NCBI GenBank assembly: GCA_016787295.1
Contig: JAEUUX010000291.1
Location: 1 to 64,000, forward strand
Length of the DNA stretch: 64,000 nucleotides
Source: Chitinophagales bacterium
GTDB lineage: Bacteria; Bacteroidota; Bacteroidia; Chitinophagales; UBA2359
Direction of reading: 5' to 3'
Shown here: positions 52,213 to 62,035 of the stretch, piece by piece
Layout of the letters: each line of letters begins with the position of its first letter
Position numbering within the stretch: position 1 is the stretch's first letter
Made by a program: the position numbers and the translations under genes
The notes under the pieces: model-generated
What the model was told of the DNA's origin: nothing
Database searches by the model: none
The model's input: the letters and a program-made list of their open reading frames with translations, nothing else

Positions 52213-52824
52213 ATGGCATATAATAAATTTAAAATAGACGACTTGGAAAGCAAACTGTCTCTAAAAACCATACAAACAAATTGGTTGCCCAAACCATTGC
52301 CCGCTTTTAACGCTGATAGTTTGCTCGAACAATTGCTTATCAATGCACAAACAGATGCTTTGTATAGCGAAAAAGCTCGTTCCGAATTTATTATAGCTCC
52401 CACTTTGCAAGCCTTAAGAAGGAAAAATATCGGGAAAATCACGCTTTTTTCGGGTTATGAATTTAATGTCGAAAAACAATTACAACTGCACGGTTTTTGT
52501 GATTTTATTTTTTCGCTTACCAACAATACTTTAAAAATCGAAGCGCCTACTATTTTGGTAGTGGAAGCCAAACGATTGGAACCCGATTTGGTAGACTTTG
52601 GACAATGCGGAGCCGAAATGTATGCGGCACAATTGTTTAACGAAAGAGCAGGTAAAAAGCAAAAAGCGATTTATGGCTGCGCAACATCGGGATTTAGCTG
52701 GGCTTTTCTCAAATTGGAAAACAATATCTTGAGCATCGACCCCAATTATGTGCCGCTTACGTTTGATAATCCCTACCACGTTTTGGCTACTTTGCAGTGG
52801 GTTTTGGAGGAAAGTTGGCGATGA
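52213..52824 (+). CDS. PD-(D/E)XK nuclease-like protein, family member B, inside the atp operon
   Basis: A 203-residue tandem paralogue of the preceding gene, 30 bp downstream. It keeps every motif at the same positions: SEKARSEFIIAPTLQ (Glu53), FSGYEFNVE, GFCDFIFS (Asp97), LVVEAKRLEPD (Glu118, Lys120), QCGAEMYAAQLFNE (Gln131) and YGCATSGFSWAFLKL. The two proteins share roughly half their residues, and both end in ATLQWVLEE. Retention of all candidate catalytic residues in both argues against decay. atpF starts 118 bp downstream. Confidence 0.75.
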   Translation: MAYNKFKIDDLESKLSLKTIQTNWLPKPLPAFNADSLLEQLLINAQTDALYSEKARSEFIIAPTLQALRRKNIGKITLFSGYEFNVEKQLQLHGFCDFIFSLTNNTLKIEAPTILVVEAKRLEPDLVDFGQCGAEMYAAQLFNERAGKKQKAIYGCATSGFSWAFLKLENNILSIDPNYVPLTFDNPYHVLATLQWVLEESWR

Positions 52825-52942
52825 AAAAAACCAACTTACTTATTAGATTCTACAAATACCTATCAAAAAAAACACTCTACTCGAACCTAAAAAGATATTC
52901 TATCCATACTAAAAAATTATAAAAAAATAAATTATATAGCGT

Positions 52943-53449
52943 ATGCTTATATTAAGCTCTCTATTAACACCCGATTTGGGGCTTATATTTTGGACAACCC
53001 TAATATTCCTTGTCCTCTGGTTCTTATTGGGACGAACAGCTTGGAATCCGATTGCCAATGCCCTCAAAGAACGCGAAACAAGTATCGATACCGCCTTGAA
53101 ACAAGCCGAAATTGCACGCCAAGAGATGGCACAACTCAAAGCAGGTCACGAACAATTGTTGAACGAAGCCAAAGAAGAACGCGCCAAAATTTTGAAAGAA
53201 GCCAAAGACATTAAAGACGAAATTATTTCGGAAGCGCGCGAAAACGCTCGCAAAGAATATGACCAAATTGTGGCAAGCGCTTCTGCCGAAATTTACAACC
53301 AAAAAATGGCTGCTATCACCGATGTAAAAAATCAAATCGGTCTTCATGCCATCGGTTTGGCAAAAAAAGTGTTGGCACGCGAATTAGACACTCCGCAAGA
53401 ACATCAGGCTTTTGTAGCAGATGAACTTAAAAAAATCACCCTTAACTAA
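52943..53449 (+). CDS. atpF: F-type ATP synthase subunit b
   Basis: Subunit b is the peripheral stalk linking F0 to F1. The 168-residue protein has one N-terminal transmembrane helix (LGLIFWTTLIFLVLWFLLG) and a long charged helix (KEERAKILKEAKDIKDE) that ends in ADELKKITLN. The length is standard. It follows two foreign-looking nuclease genes rather than atpE, and precedes atpH by 112 bp. Confidence 0.93.
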   Translation: MLILSSLLTPDLGLIFWTTLIFLVLWFLLGRTAWNPIANALKERETSIDTALKQAEIARQEMAQLKAGHEQLLNEAKEERAKILKEAKDIKDEIISEARENARKEYDQIVASASAEIYNQKMAAITDVKNQIGLHAIGLAKKVLARELDTPQEHQAFVADELKKITLN

Positions 53450-53561
53450 TTAGCTTTGTTCTTCTTTATTTTTCGTGTGTAAAATAGTATTGCTGACTCA
53501 AATGTTACAATACTAACCTATTTTATTTTGTTCATCGCATCACATTCCTTAATTATAGCCT

Positions 53562-54122
53562 ATGTCCGCCACCCGTTTAGCCTATCGCTATGCCAAGTCA
53601 TTGCTTGACCTTGCTGTCGAAAAAGGACAAGTAGCAGCCGTTCATTCTGATATAGAAACTTTTTCATCGGCGCTCAAAAGTCGCGATTTGATGCTTTTAG
53701 TTAAAAGCCCTACTATCCACGCCGACCGCAAATCGACTGTACTAAAAGCCATCTTTGGCGATAAATTCAATGCAATTACCACCGAATTTATCGATATTGT
53801 CATGCAAAAACATCGTGGTGAGTTTTTGCCTGATATTATTCGCTCTTTCAGCGACCAATATAAACAACATGTCGGTATTGTCACAGCCACACTTGTTTTG
53901 GCATCGCCTGTTGCTGACAATAGTTTGTTGGAACAAGTCAAAAAAATTATTATCCAACAAACCGGCAAAAAATCAGTGGAACTTACCACCGAAGTCGACC
54001 CCACCATCTTGGGCGGCTTTGTTCTTCGTTTCGAGGATAAACTCTATAACGCAAGTATTGGACACAAATTAGATCTTCTGAAAAAAGAATTTATGGTCAA
54101 CAAATACGTGCGCGAATTCTAA
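53562..54122 (+). CDS. atpH: F-type ATP synthase subunit delta
   Basis: The delta subunit (OSCP) caps the F1 head and binds the b stalk. The 186-residue protein starts ATRLAYRYAKSLLDLAVEKG and ends with the conserved DPTILGGFVLRFEDKLYNAS and LDLLKKEF. Normal length and position before atpA. Confidence 0.93.
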   Translation: MSATRLAYRYAKSLLDLAVEKGQVAAVHSDIETFSSALKSRDLMLLVKSPTIHADRKSTVLKAIFGDKFNAITTEFIDIVMQKHRGEFLPDIIRSFSDQYKQHVGIVTATLVLASPVADNSLLEQVKKIIIQQTGKKSVELTTEVDPTILGGFVLRFEDKLYNASIGHKLDLLKKEFMVNKYVREF

Positions 54123-54196
54123 ACTTTTTTCTGCTACAAATCTCTCTCGCCAATTTACTATTTTATCGTAAAAAAATAAAAACTTAGATATACATC

Positions 54197-55780
54197 ATGG
54201 TAGAAGTAAGACCTGAAGAAATATCAGCGATATTACGACAGCAACTTTCTAACGTAAAATCGGCAAATGAACTCGAAGAAGTTGGTACCGTACTGCAAGT
54301 AGGTGACGGTATTGCCCGCATCTATGGTTTGACCAAAGTTAGGGCAGGCGAATTGGTAGAGTTCGAAAATCATGTAAAAGCAGTTGCACTTAACTTGGAA
54401 GAAGAAAACGTAGGTGTGGTATTGATGGGCGAATCTGCCGGCATCAAAGAAGGTTCTACTGTACGCCGCACAGGTCGTATTGCTTCTATCCAAGTAAGTG
54501 AAAGTATGGTAGGTCGCGTGGTCAATGCCCTCGGAGAACCTATCGACGGCAAAGGTCCTTTGACAGGCGAAACCTTCGAAATGCCATTGGAGCGCAAAGC
54601 ACCGGGCGTAATCTATCGTCAACCCGTAAACGAACCCCTACAAACAGGGTTAAAAGCCATCGACTCCATGATTCCTATCGGACGTGGACAACGTGAGCTT
54701 ATTATCGGTGACCGCCAAACAGGTAAAACAGCCGTTGCCATCGACACCATCATCAACCAAAAAGAATTTTTTGACCGCGGCGAACCCGTTTATTGTATAT
54801 ATGTAGCTTGTGGACAAAAATCATCTACCGTAGCCAACGTAGCGCGTATCTTGGAACAACACGGAGCCATGAAATATACTGTTATCGTCAATGCCTCCGC
54901 CGCCGACCCTGCTCCTATGCAGTTCTTCGCACCTTTTGCAGGCTGCGCCATTGGTGAATACTTCCGCGACACAGGTCGCCCCGCCTTGATTGTATACGAT
55001 GACCTCTCAAAACAAGCCGTAGCTTATCGCGAAGTATCTTTGTTGCTCCGCCGCCCACCCGGACGCGAGGCTTATCCCGGTGACGTATTCTACTTGCACT
55101 CACGCTTGTTGGAACGCGCCGCAAAAATTACTACCAATGATGCTATCGCCAAAGTAATGAACGACCTGCCCGATAGCTTGAAAAATAAAGTCAAAGGCGG
55201 TGGCTCTCTAACCGCTTTGCCTATCATCGAAACCCAAGCAGGTGACGTTTCTGCTTATATCCCCACCAACGTTATCTCCATTACCGACGGTCAGATATTC
55301 CTCGACCTCAACCTATTCAACTCAGGTATCCGTCCTGCCATTGACGTAGGTATCTCGGTATCACGTGTAGGAGGTAATGCCCAAATTAAAACCATGAAAT
55401 CGGTAGCAGGTACACTGAAATTGGACTTGGCACAATACCGCGAGTTGGAAGCCTTCTCCAAATTCGGATCAGATTTGGACGAAGCCACCAAAATTACGCT
55501 CGATAAAGGGGTGCGTAACGTCGAAATTTTGAAACAACCACAGTTTACACCTTTCGCCGTCGAAAAACAAGTAGCTATCATCTATGCTGGTACCAAAAAC
55601 TTGTTGCGTAGTGTTCCTGCCAACAAAGTGCGCGATTTCGAAAACGTATTCCTTTTGGCACTCGAAAAACGCTTCCCCAAAGTGTTGGAACAACTTCGTG
55701 ACAAAGGCTCTAAATTGACTCCCGAAATAGAAAAAACTTTAACCGACTTGGCAAAAGAAATTGCTAGTCAATATGCTTAA
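54197..55780 (+). CDS. atpA: F-type ATP synthase subunit alpha
   Basis: The alpha subunit carries the non-catalytic nucleotide sites of F1. The 527-residue protein has the beta-barrel start ([15 protein letters not shown]), Walker [10 protein letters not shown] (171-179), [13 protein letters not shown] and a C-terminal helical domain. It is followed not by atpG but by a hairpin at 55790-55831 and a frameshifted nuclease-like gene. Confidence 0.95.
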   Translation: MVEVRPEEISAILRQQLSNVKSANELEEVGTVLQVGDGIARIYGLTKVRAGELVEFENHVKAVALNLEEENVGVVLMGESAGIKEGSTVRRTGRIASIQVSESMVGRVVNALGEPIDGKGPLTGETFEMPLERKAPGVIYRQPVNEPLQTGLKAIDSMIPIGRGQRELIIGDRQTGKTAVAIDTIINQKEFFDRGEPVYCIYVACGQKSSTVANVARILEQHGAMKYTVIVNASAADPAPMQFFAPFAGCAIGEYFRDTGRPALIVYDDLSKQAVAYREVSLLLRRPPGREAYPGDVFYLHSRLLERAAKITTNDAIAKVMNDLPDSLKNKVKGGGSLTALPIIETQAGDVSAYIPTNVISITDGQIFLDLNLFNSGIRPAIDVGISVSRVGGNAQIKTMKSVAGTLKLDLAQYRELEAFSKFGSDLDEATKITLDKGVRNVEILKQPQFTPFAVEKQVAIIYAGTKNLLRSVPANKVRDFENVFLLALEKRFPKVLEQLRDKGSKLTPEIEKTLTDLAKEIASQYA

Positions 55781-55789
55781 TATATCATC

Positions 55790-55831
55790 AATAAACCGAC
55801 CTGTTAAAAGGTTTTGATAGGTCGGTTTATT
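55790..55831 (+). terminator. Hairpin between atpA and the nuclease-like/atpG genes
   Basis: AATAAACCGACCT pairs with AGGTCGGTTTATT over 13 bp with a 16-nt loop. The following T-run is short (TTTATTTG). Within the operon it would be a partial terminator or an RNA-processing site. Confidence 0.65.
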
Positions 55832-55946
55832 TGAATATTATTACTGCCAATATCAAATTAAATACAAAATCGCTTCGTAATAATAGGAAAATCAAATATT
55901 ATATTTGAAGAAAACAATATCCATATACCAATAAACTCCAAGCATT

Positions 55947-56566
55947 ATGGGATACAGCAAATTTAAGAAAATACGTCAGGTAAAAGACTCATTTAATTGT
56001 CAGTTTATTTCGATTCAGATTTTTGATTTAACAAGCATTCAGCCCATTCAAGCAAGTAGTTGGTTAGAGACCTCTCTAAGTTATGCGTATGCCACACCAC
56101 CAACCAACGAAAAATCTAAGTCAGAACGCATAGTTTCTCCTATTTTATTAGAAATTGCCAATAAATATAAAAATCGCATATCTTTTTTTTCGGGAGAAGA
56201 GCTAAATATAGATAAAAAAAAAACTTGACAGGTCCTTGTGATTTCTTTTTTGCCCTACATCCACCTTCTCTGCTGTTAGAATCTCCCATCGTTTCTATTG
56301 CCGAAGCAAAAGATGAAGATCTCGAATGGGGAATAGCCCAATGTGCCGCGCAATTGTATGCCGCGCATTTGTTTAACCAAAAAGAAAACAAAAACATTCC
56401 TATTTTGTACGGCTGCGCAACCACAGGCATCGAGTGGAACTTTATGAAATATGAACCTCATGCCAATACCTTTTCCATAGACCTTAAACCCATAACAGAA
56501 CTACCTTATATTATTGGTGTATGGCACACAATTATTGATTTTTTTATTAGAAACGCCAAAACATAA
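55947..56566 (+). pseudogene. PD-(D/E)XK nuclease-like gene, family member D, split by a frameshift at an A10 tract
   Basis: The first part (55947-56228) encodes the N-terminal 93 residues: MGYSKFK start, NEKSKSERIVSPIL, FFSGEELNIDKKKT, then stop. The second part continues in the -1 frame from about 56225: GPCDFFFA, SIAEAKDED, IAQCAAQLYAAHLFNQ, YGCATTGIEW. The candidate catalytic Asp, Glu-x-Lys and Gln are all intact there. The break falls exactly at ten A residues (56214-56223): slipping back one base, or one extra A, restores a product of about 206 residues. It could be a recent pseudogene, a homopolymer error, or expressed by slippage. It lies between atpA and atpG. Confidence 0.7.
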
Positions 56567-56700
56567 ACTTTTTTTCAAAACACCTCAATAATTCGTTGCT
56601 ATAAGGTTTTAAAACTTACAAAACACATCTCAAACAACCCATACAACATTCATCACACCAATTTTTCTATACATACCACAACCAACATAGACATATATAC

Positions 56701-57588
56701 ATGCCAGGTCAATTAAAAGAAGTGCGCAGCCGTATTGCTGCGGTCAAATCGACTCAACAAATCACTAAAGCCATGAAATTGGTCGCTGCCTCCAAATTCC
56801 GCCGCGCCCAAGACCGTATCATACAAATGCGCCCCTATTCCGCTAAGTTGTACGATATGTTGCGCAATATTATGTCAGGAGCTTCCGATGTCAATATTGC
56901 TTATGGTAATACGCGCGAAACCAACCATATTTTGATAATTATCATCACATCTGACCGTGGTCTTTGTGGTGGTTTCAATAGCAATGTCGCAAAATTGTTG
57001 CGTAATCAACTCGAAAATAAATATAAAAACCAATACGCAGCCGGCAAAGTTACGGCACTTTGTATTGGTAAAAAAGGCTTCGAAGCCGCCAGAAAATACA
57101 AAAACCTGCAACTAATCACCGATTATCAAGACCTTTTTGCAGACCTAACCTTCGAAAAATCGATGGAAGTATCCGAAAAAGTGATGCAAGACTTTTTGGA
57201 TAAAAAATACGACGTGGTAGAAGTGTTGTATAATTTTTTCAAAAATCAAGCCACCCAAATTCCAACGGTAGAACAATTTTTGCCTATCGAAAAATTGGTT
57301 GCCGAAACAGACGGAAAAACAAGTGCTACCGACTTCATTTTCCAACCCGACCAAAGTGGTATTATCGAAGAGTTAGTACCCAAAATCATCAAAACCCGCT
57401 TTTTCCGCTTTTTGTTAGATAGCAACGCGTCGGAGCATAGCGCTCGAATGATGGCAATGGAAAACGCTACCAACAATGCTGAAGAACTATTGCGCGATCT
57501 CAATATCAAGTACAACCGCGCTCGTCAAGCCGCCATTACCACCGAATTGACCGAAATTGTGAGTGGCGCCGCTGCTCTGCAAGGATAA
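56701..57588 (+). CDS. atpG: F-type ATP synthase subunit gamma
   Basis: The gamma subunit is the central rotor shaft of F1. The 295-residue protein starts MPGQLKEVRSRIAAVKSTQQ, then KAMKLVAASKFRRAQ, ITSDRGLCGGFNS, and ends with NNAEELLRDLNIKYNRARQAAITTELTEIV, all diagnostic. atpD and atpC do not follow, as usual in this phylum. The MBL hydrolase gene starts 28 bp downstream. Confidence 0.95.
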   Translation: MPGQLKEVRSRIAAVKSTQQITKAMKLVAASKFRRAQDRIIQMRPYSAKLYDMLRNIMSGASDVNIAYGNTRETNHILIIIITSDRGLCGGFNSNVAKLLRNQLENKYKNQYAAGKVTALCIGKKGFEAARKYKNLQLITDYQDLFADLTFEKSMEVSEKVMQDFLDKKYDVVEVLYNFFKNQATQIPTVEQFLPIEKLVAETDGKTSATDFIFQPDQSGIIEELVPKIIKTRFFRFLLDSNASEHSARMMAMENATNNAEELLRDLNIKYNRARQAAITTELTEIVSGAAALQG

Positions 57589-57616
57589 GAACCATTTCAA
57601 AAGGTCAACATCAGGC

Positions 57617-58384
57617 ATGAAAATCACGTTTTTGGGTACAGGCACTTCTGTTGGCGTGCCGATGATTGCTTGTCATTGTGCCGTGTGTCAGTCAAATGAC
57701 CCGCGTGACCATCGCTTACGAACATCGGTCTTGGTCGAAATAGATAACTTTTGCTGTATCATCGACACAGGTCCCGATTTCCGCCAACAAATGCTCCGCC
57801 AAAAAGTGCAGCAACTAAATGCCATTCTTTATACCCATCACCACCAAGACCACATTATTGGACTCGACGACGTGCGTCCTTTCAATATCTGGTCAACGCA
57901 ACCCATGCCCATCTACGCCACCGAACATACCCAACAACACCTCAAACGCACCTTTAGCTATGCTTTTGGCGATAACCCTTATCCCGGTTCGCCCACTTTG
58001 CATTTGCATACCATCGATGACGAGCAAATATTCTTCCTACAACCCCATATCAAGGTCGTCCCAATCCCAATTGTACATGGCAACCTCAATATGATAGGCT
58101 TTCGAATTAATAATTTTACTTATATCACCGATGCAAGCTACATTTCGCCCGAAAGTATTGCTAAAATTCGTGGAAGTGAGATTCTGGTACTCAACGCCCT
58201 GCGCCACGAACTACATTGGTCTCATTTCAATTTGGAACAAGCCGTAGCTATAGCGCAAAAAATAGGTGCAAACCACACCTATTTCACACACATTAGTCAT
58301 CAATTGGGCAAATATGCCGATATTTCCAAACAATTACCACCCAATATATTCTTAGCCCACGACTCATTGACCGTAGAGTGCTAA
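57617..58384 (+). CDS. MBL-fold metallohydrolase (PhnP-like)
   Basis: A zinc- or metal-dependent hydrolase of 255 residues, probably acting on a phosphodiester. It starts MKITFLGTGTSVGVP, has a CHCAVC cysteine pair, the metal motif THHHQDHIIGLDD (HxHxDH), YITDASYIS with a metal Asp, and LNALRHELHWSHFNLEQA. PhnP-like cyclic phosphodiesterases look like this, but the substrate is not known. The ATG at 57617 is chosen over 57563, which would overlap atpG. It is probably transcribed from the atp operon, ending at a bidirectional terminator. Confidence 0.87.
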   Translation: MKITFLGTGTSVGVPMIACHCAVCQSNDPRDHRLRTSVLVEIDNFCCIIDTGPDFRQQMLRQKVQQLNAILYTHHHQDHIIGLDDVRPFNIWSTQPMPIYATEHTQQHLKRTFSYAFGDNPYPGSPTLHLHTIDDEQIFFLQPHIKVVPIPIVHGNLNMIGFRINNFTYITDASYISPESIAKIRGSEILVLNALRHELHWSHFNLEQAVAIAQKIGANHTYFTHISHQLGKYADISKQLPPNIFLAHDSLTVEC

Positions 58385-58394
58385 GTAAAGCAAC

Positions 58395-58430
58395 AAAAAA
58401 CCGTTAGTCTTTTTTGACTAACGGTTTTTT
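58395..58430. terminator. Bidirectional terminator between the MBL gene and smc
   Basis: AAAAAACCGTTAGTC pairs perfectly with GACTAACGGTTTTTT around a T6 loop, giving 15 bp with T/A tracts on both strands. It lies between convergent genes. Confidence 0.9.
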
Positions 58431-58456
58431 CTATGTCCACATCAGATACTCCTCCA

Positions 58457-61400
58457 TTATGCCGTTAAACTTCTAAAATCGACCGGCACAACCGTAGAAA
58501 CACCTTCTTCGTGCATCGTCACACCATAAATCACATCAACCGAAGCCATTGTGTTTTTGTTGTGCGTAACAATGATAAATTGTGACTCTTGCGAAAATTG
58601 GCGGATAATTTTTGTGAATTTTTCTACATTCGCATCGTCAAGAGGTGCATCAACTTCGTCCAAAATGCAAAACGGAGCAGGCTTGAGCAAATACAGCGAA
58701 AATACCAACGCCAAAGCCGTCAATGATTTTTCGCCACCCGACAATTGATTAATACTTTGCGGGCGTTTGCCTTTGGGTTTCGCAATAATATCTATTCCCG
58801 AATCTAAGGGATTATCGGCATCAATCAACACCAAATCGCAGTGGTCTTCTTCCGTAAATAACGAACGGAATACATGAATAAAATTTTCACGTACCTTATT
58901 AAAAGCCGTCATAAACAAATCTGTTGCCGTGGTCTCGATTTCTTTCATGTTTTGCAACAATGATTTTTTTGCCTGTAACAAATCATCGCGCTGCACCTGA
59001 ATAAACTCAAAACGTTCGCTAATTTCTTTGTATGCCTCCATTGCCATCGGGTTAATTTCGCCATAATTATCCAACTGCTTAGATAATCGACGTACTTTTT
59101 CCTCCAACTGCACAGGATCTTGCTCCGAATCAGGCTCGCGCGACAACAAATCTTCTACTTCCACCTTGCATTCTGCATACAAACGTTCTTTTACTGACAA
59201 AAATTGCAAATCCAAGCGGTTTCGCTCTTGTGCAATTGCTTGCAAAACCTGATTACTCTGCTCGCGGCTTCGCTGTTGCGTTCGCAATTCTTTTTCCAAT
59301 TCGTCCGTAGCATTCCGCGCTGCATAATACGCTGTTTCCTGTTCTGTCAATTCAGTTTGTTTACTATCGCGCTTATTCATCAACCAAGCAATTTCATCGA
59401 GCAAATCGACCAATTCTGTTTCAAAACCTTTCACCTTTTCAAAAGTTGTTTGCAATTCTGCTCGGTTGTCTTCATATTGCTGTTGTGTTTCGTTCAGTTG
59501 TTGTTGTTTGTAGTCCAAACTTTGCGCAATAGTTGTTTGTCGGTTTTGTTGTTGATGAAACAAAATATTTTGGTCATTATAGTATTGATTCGCATGACTC
59601 AATTCATTTGAAACTGTTCTATAATTTTGCTCCAACTCTTTGATTTGTCGATTTAGGTCGTCTTTCCGCTGTCTTGCCTCGCTCGACTGCATATTCAATT
59701 CTCCAATATCTTCATTAATTTCCTCAATTTTATCGGTAGCATTGCTTTGACGCAATTTATTTTCTCGCACAAAATTATTGATATTATCAATTTTTACTTT
59801 GCAAGACACCAATGTCTGGTTCAAACTATTAGCATGTTGGCGATGTTTTTGCAATTGCTGCTCGATATTTTTGCTTTGCTCGCGCGCGCCTGTTTCTTTT
59901 TGGCGTGTTTCGTTCCACGATTCCTGCAATTTTGCAGCAATCGCCTCATGTTGTTCAATATCTTTTTGTAGTTGGTCTAAATGTTGTCGCTTACCAATCC
60001 GTTTTCCTTCATAAGCACCCACCGACCCGCCTTCCAGCACATCAGGACGACGAATCACTTTGCCATTTTCCGTAATATAACTATATTTTCCACCCGAATT
60101 GGACAATTCCATGTCCTTTTCTTCGTGAATAATATATACATTTTTTAACAAATATTGCAACAAAGGCATATATTTAGCATCAACAGTTTTCAAGATATCC
60201 AAAGCCGCTACGCCTATTTCGATAGGTGGTGATGAAGTCGCTGCATTTGTCATTGGTTCATAATCATTCAGTACAAAAAAAGCTGCTTTACCCTTCTGTT
60301 CTTTATCCAACAAAGCAATCGCCTGCATAGCTGTTTCGATATCCTGTACCACATAATAGTTCAGATAATTTTTCAAATAATTCTCTATTGCCAATTTGTA
60401 GCGTTCTTCGCAATTCAAAATATCCAACAACAGCGGGGCATTTGTGGTATTCCAACGTGCCGAATTGTTTTTTAGATACTTAATAGAGTCGGGAAAACCC
60501 TCTAAACTATCCACCAAACTTTTCGTCAATTTATATTCGTTTCGTTTTGAGTCTAACAAACGGTTATTTTGTTGTTGTTCTTGGCGAATCTGCTCGATAT
60601 TTTGCGCCAATTCTGCTAATTGTTGCTTAAAGTGTGCTTCTTGTTGCTGCAAATCTGCAAAAATATCGTCATGTTGTGTTATTTCGTCTTCAATAGTCTG
60701 TTTTTCTTTCATCAACATCTGCAAATCGCGCTGCTGGCTATCCACCTTGCTTTGTGACTCTTTTTGCTCCTTAAAAGCCTGTTCGCGCTGCGAATGTTTG
60801 ATAGCCAAATGTTTTTCTACCTCAAAAACACGGTATTCAGCCTGTTTAAACTGCTGCTGCAAACCGTCCAATTGCGCCCGCATCGTCCTGTGTCGTTGTT
60901 TAACATCTTCCGTTGCTTTGCTCATTTCGTTCAAGCGATTTTTTGCATCAGCCACATCATTACCCGCTTTTTGCTGTTGTTCGCCCAACACTTCCACCTC
61001 TTTTCGCAGCGATGCCAGCAACTGTTCTGCCACCTGAATTTGTTGCGCCAATTGTTGGTCTTTTTGCTGCATAAAAGACACATTTTGCTGCACCAAATTT
61101 TTGCGATTTTCCTTATCTCGCAACAAATCCACCAACTGATTAAATTCCTTTTGCGTACTTGCCAACTGTTGCTCTTGTCCAATCCAAGCCGTTTTTTCTC
61201 GCTCTATTTGCGCCTCTAACTGCACAATTTGAGCATCTAACTGCAAATGCAAATCTTGTTGAGTTTGTTGTTGAGCGTCCACCAAACTTGTTTTTTGTTT
61301 ATATTCAGCAATTTGAAACAAACCTAATTCGACTCTTAATTGTTTATATTCATCTTTAATTTGATAATACTTTTCTGCTCTTTTAGCCTGTTTTTCTAAA

Positions 61401-62011
61401 GTTTTCAAATTTTTCTCAATTTCCGCCAACAAATCCTCCACCCTTGTCAAATCGGCATCTGTATGTTCCAATTTTGCCAAAGTTTCTTTTTTGCGCGTCT
61501 TATACTTAGAGACTCCCGCCGCTTGTTCAAACAATTTTCGGCGCGAATCTTCTTTATCATTCAAAATTTCATCAATCATTTTTAACTCAATAATCGCATA
61601 CGAATCGCTACTAATACCCGTATCCAAAAACAAGTTTGCAATATCTTTTAAACGACATTTCACATCATTCAATCGATATTCACTTTCGCCACTGCGATAA
61701 ATAACCCGCGAAATGGTCACCGTTTTAAATTCAGTAGGCAACAAATTACGCGTATTTTCAAACGTCAACGACACTTCAGCCCGACCTGCCGCCGAGCGTT
61801 TTTTAGTACCATTAAACAACACATTATCCATTTTTTCCAAACGCAAAGCCTTACTTTTTTGTTCGCCCAACACCCATCGAATAGCGTCAATCGTATTAGA
61901 CTTGCCACAGCCGTTCGGTCCAACAATACCTGTCATATTGTCGTTAAAATGTACCACCGTTTTATCGGCAAAACTTTTAAAACCCTTAATTTCTAAGGTA
62001 GTCAGTTTCAT
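58457..62011 (-). CDS. smc: Chromosome segregation protein SMC
   Basis: SMC condenses and organises the chromosome with ScpA and ScpB. The 1184-residue protein shows the N-terminal ATPase half (MKLTTLEIKGFKSFADKT, Walker A GPNGCGKSN at 31-39, LGEQKSKALR), a first coiled coil, a hinge around residues 500-660 (SLEGFPDSIKYL, DILNCEERYKLAIENYLKN), a second Q/E-rich coiled coil, and the C-terminal half with signature INQLSGGEKSL and Walker B CILDEVDAPLDD. Length and order are standard. A repeat core (copy 4) lies in its leader. scpA and scpB are not in the window. Confidence 0.95.
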   Translation of the reverse strand: MKLTTLEIKGFKSFADKTVVHFNDNMTGIVGPNGCGKSNTIDAIRWVLGEQKSKALRLEKMDNVLFNGTKKRSAAGRAEVSLTFENTRNLLPTEFKTVTISRVIYRSGESEYRLNDVKCRLKDIANLFLDTGISSDSYAIIELKMIDEILNDKEDSRRKLFEQAAGVSKYKTRKKETLAKLEHTDADLTRVEDLLAEIEKNLKTLEKQAKRAEKYYQIKDEYKQLRVELGLFQIAEYKQKTSLVDAQQQTQQDLHLQLDAQIVQLEAQIEREKTAWIGQEQQLASTQKEFNQLVDLLRDKENRKNLVQQNVSFMQQKDQQLAQQIQVAEQLLASLRKEVEVLGEQQQKAGNDVADAKNRLNEMSKATEDVKQRHRTMRAQLDGLQQQFKQAEYRVFEVEKHLAIKHSQREQAFKEQKESQSKVDSQQRDLQMLMKEKQTIEDEITQHDDIFADLQQQEAHFKQQLAELAQNIEQIRQEQQQNNRLLDSKRNEYKLTKSLVDSLEGFPDSIKYLKNNSARWNTTNAPLLLDILNCEERYKLAIENYLKNYLNYYVVQDIETAMQAIALLDKEQKGKAAFFVLNDYEPMTNAATSSPPIEIGVAALDILKTVDAKYMPLLQYLLKNVYIIHEEKDMELSNSGGKYSYITENGKVIRRPDVLEGGSVGAYEGKRIGKRQHLDQLQKDIEQHEAIAAKLQESWNETRQKETGAREQSKNIEQQLQKHRQHANSLNQTLVSCKVKIDNINNFVRENKLRQSNATDKIEEINEDIGELNMQSSEARQRKDDLNRQIKELEQNYRTVSNELSHANQYYNDQNILFHQQQNRQTTIAQSLDYKQQQLNETQQQYEDNRAELQTTFEKVKGFETELVDLLDEIAWLMNKRDSKQTELTEQETAYYAARNATDELEKELRTQQRSREQSNQVLQAIAQERNRLDLQFLSVKERLYAECKVEVEDLLSREPDSEQDPVQLEEKVRRLSKQLDNYGEINPMAMEAYKEISERFEFIQVQRDDLLQAKKSLLQNMKEIETTATDLFMTAFNKVRENFIHVFRSLFTEEDHCDLVLIDADNPLDSGIDIIAKPKGKRPQSINQLSGGEKSLTALALVFSLYLLKPAPFCILDEVDAPLDDANVEKFTKIIRQFSQESQFIIVTHNKNTMASVDVIYGVTMHEEGVSTVVPVDFRSLTA

Positions 62012-62035
62012 AATAAAAAAGAAAAAAATTAATTA

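Noticed and set aside
60444-61037. 197-codon plus-strand open frame opposite smc
   Set aside because: It is Cys/Ser-rich because it reads the complement of Q/K/E-rich coiled-coil codons. The smc frame is unambiguous.
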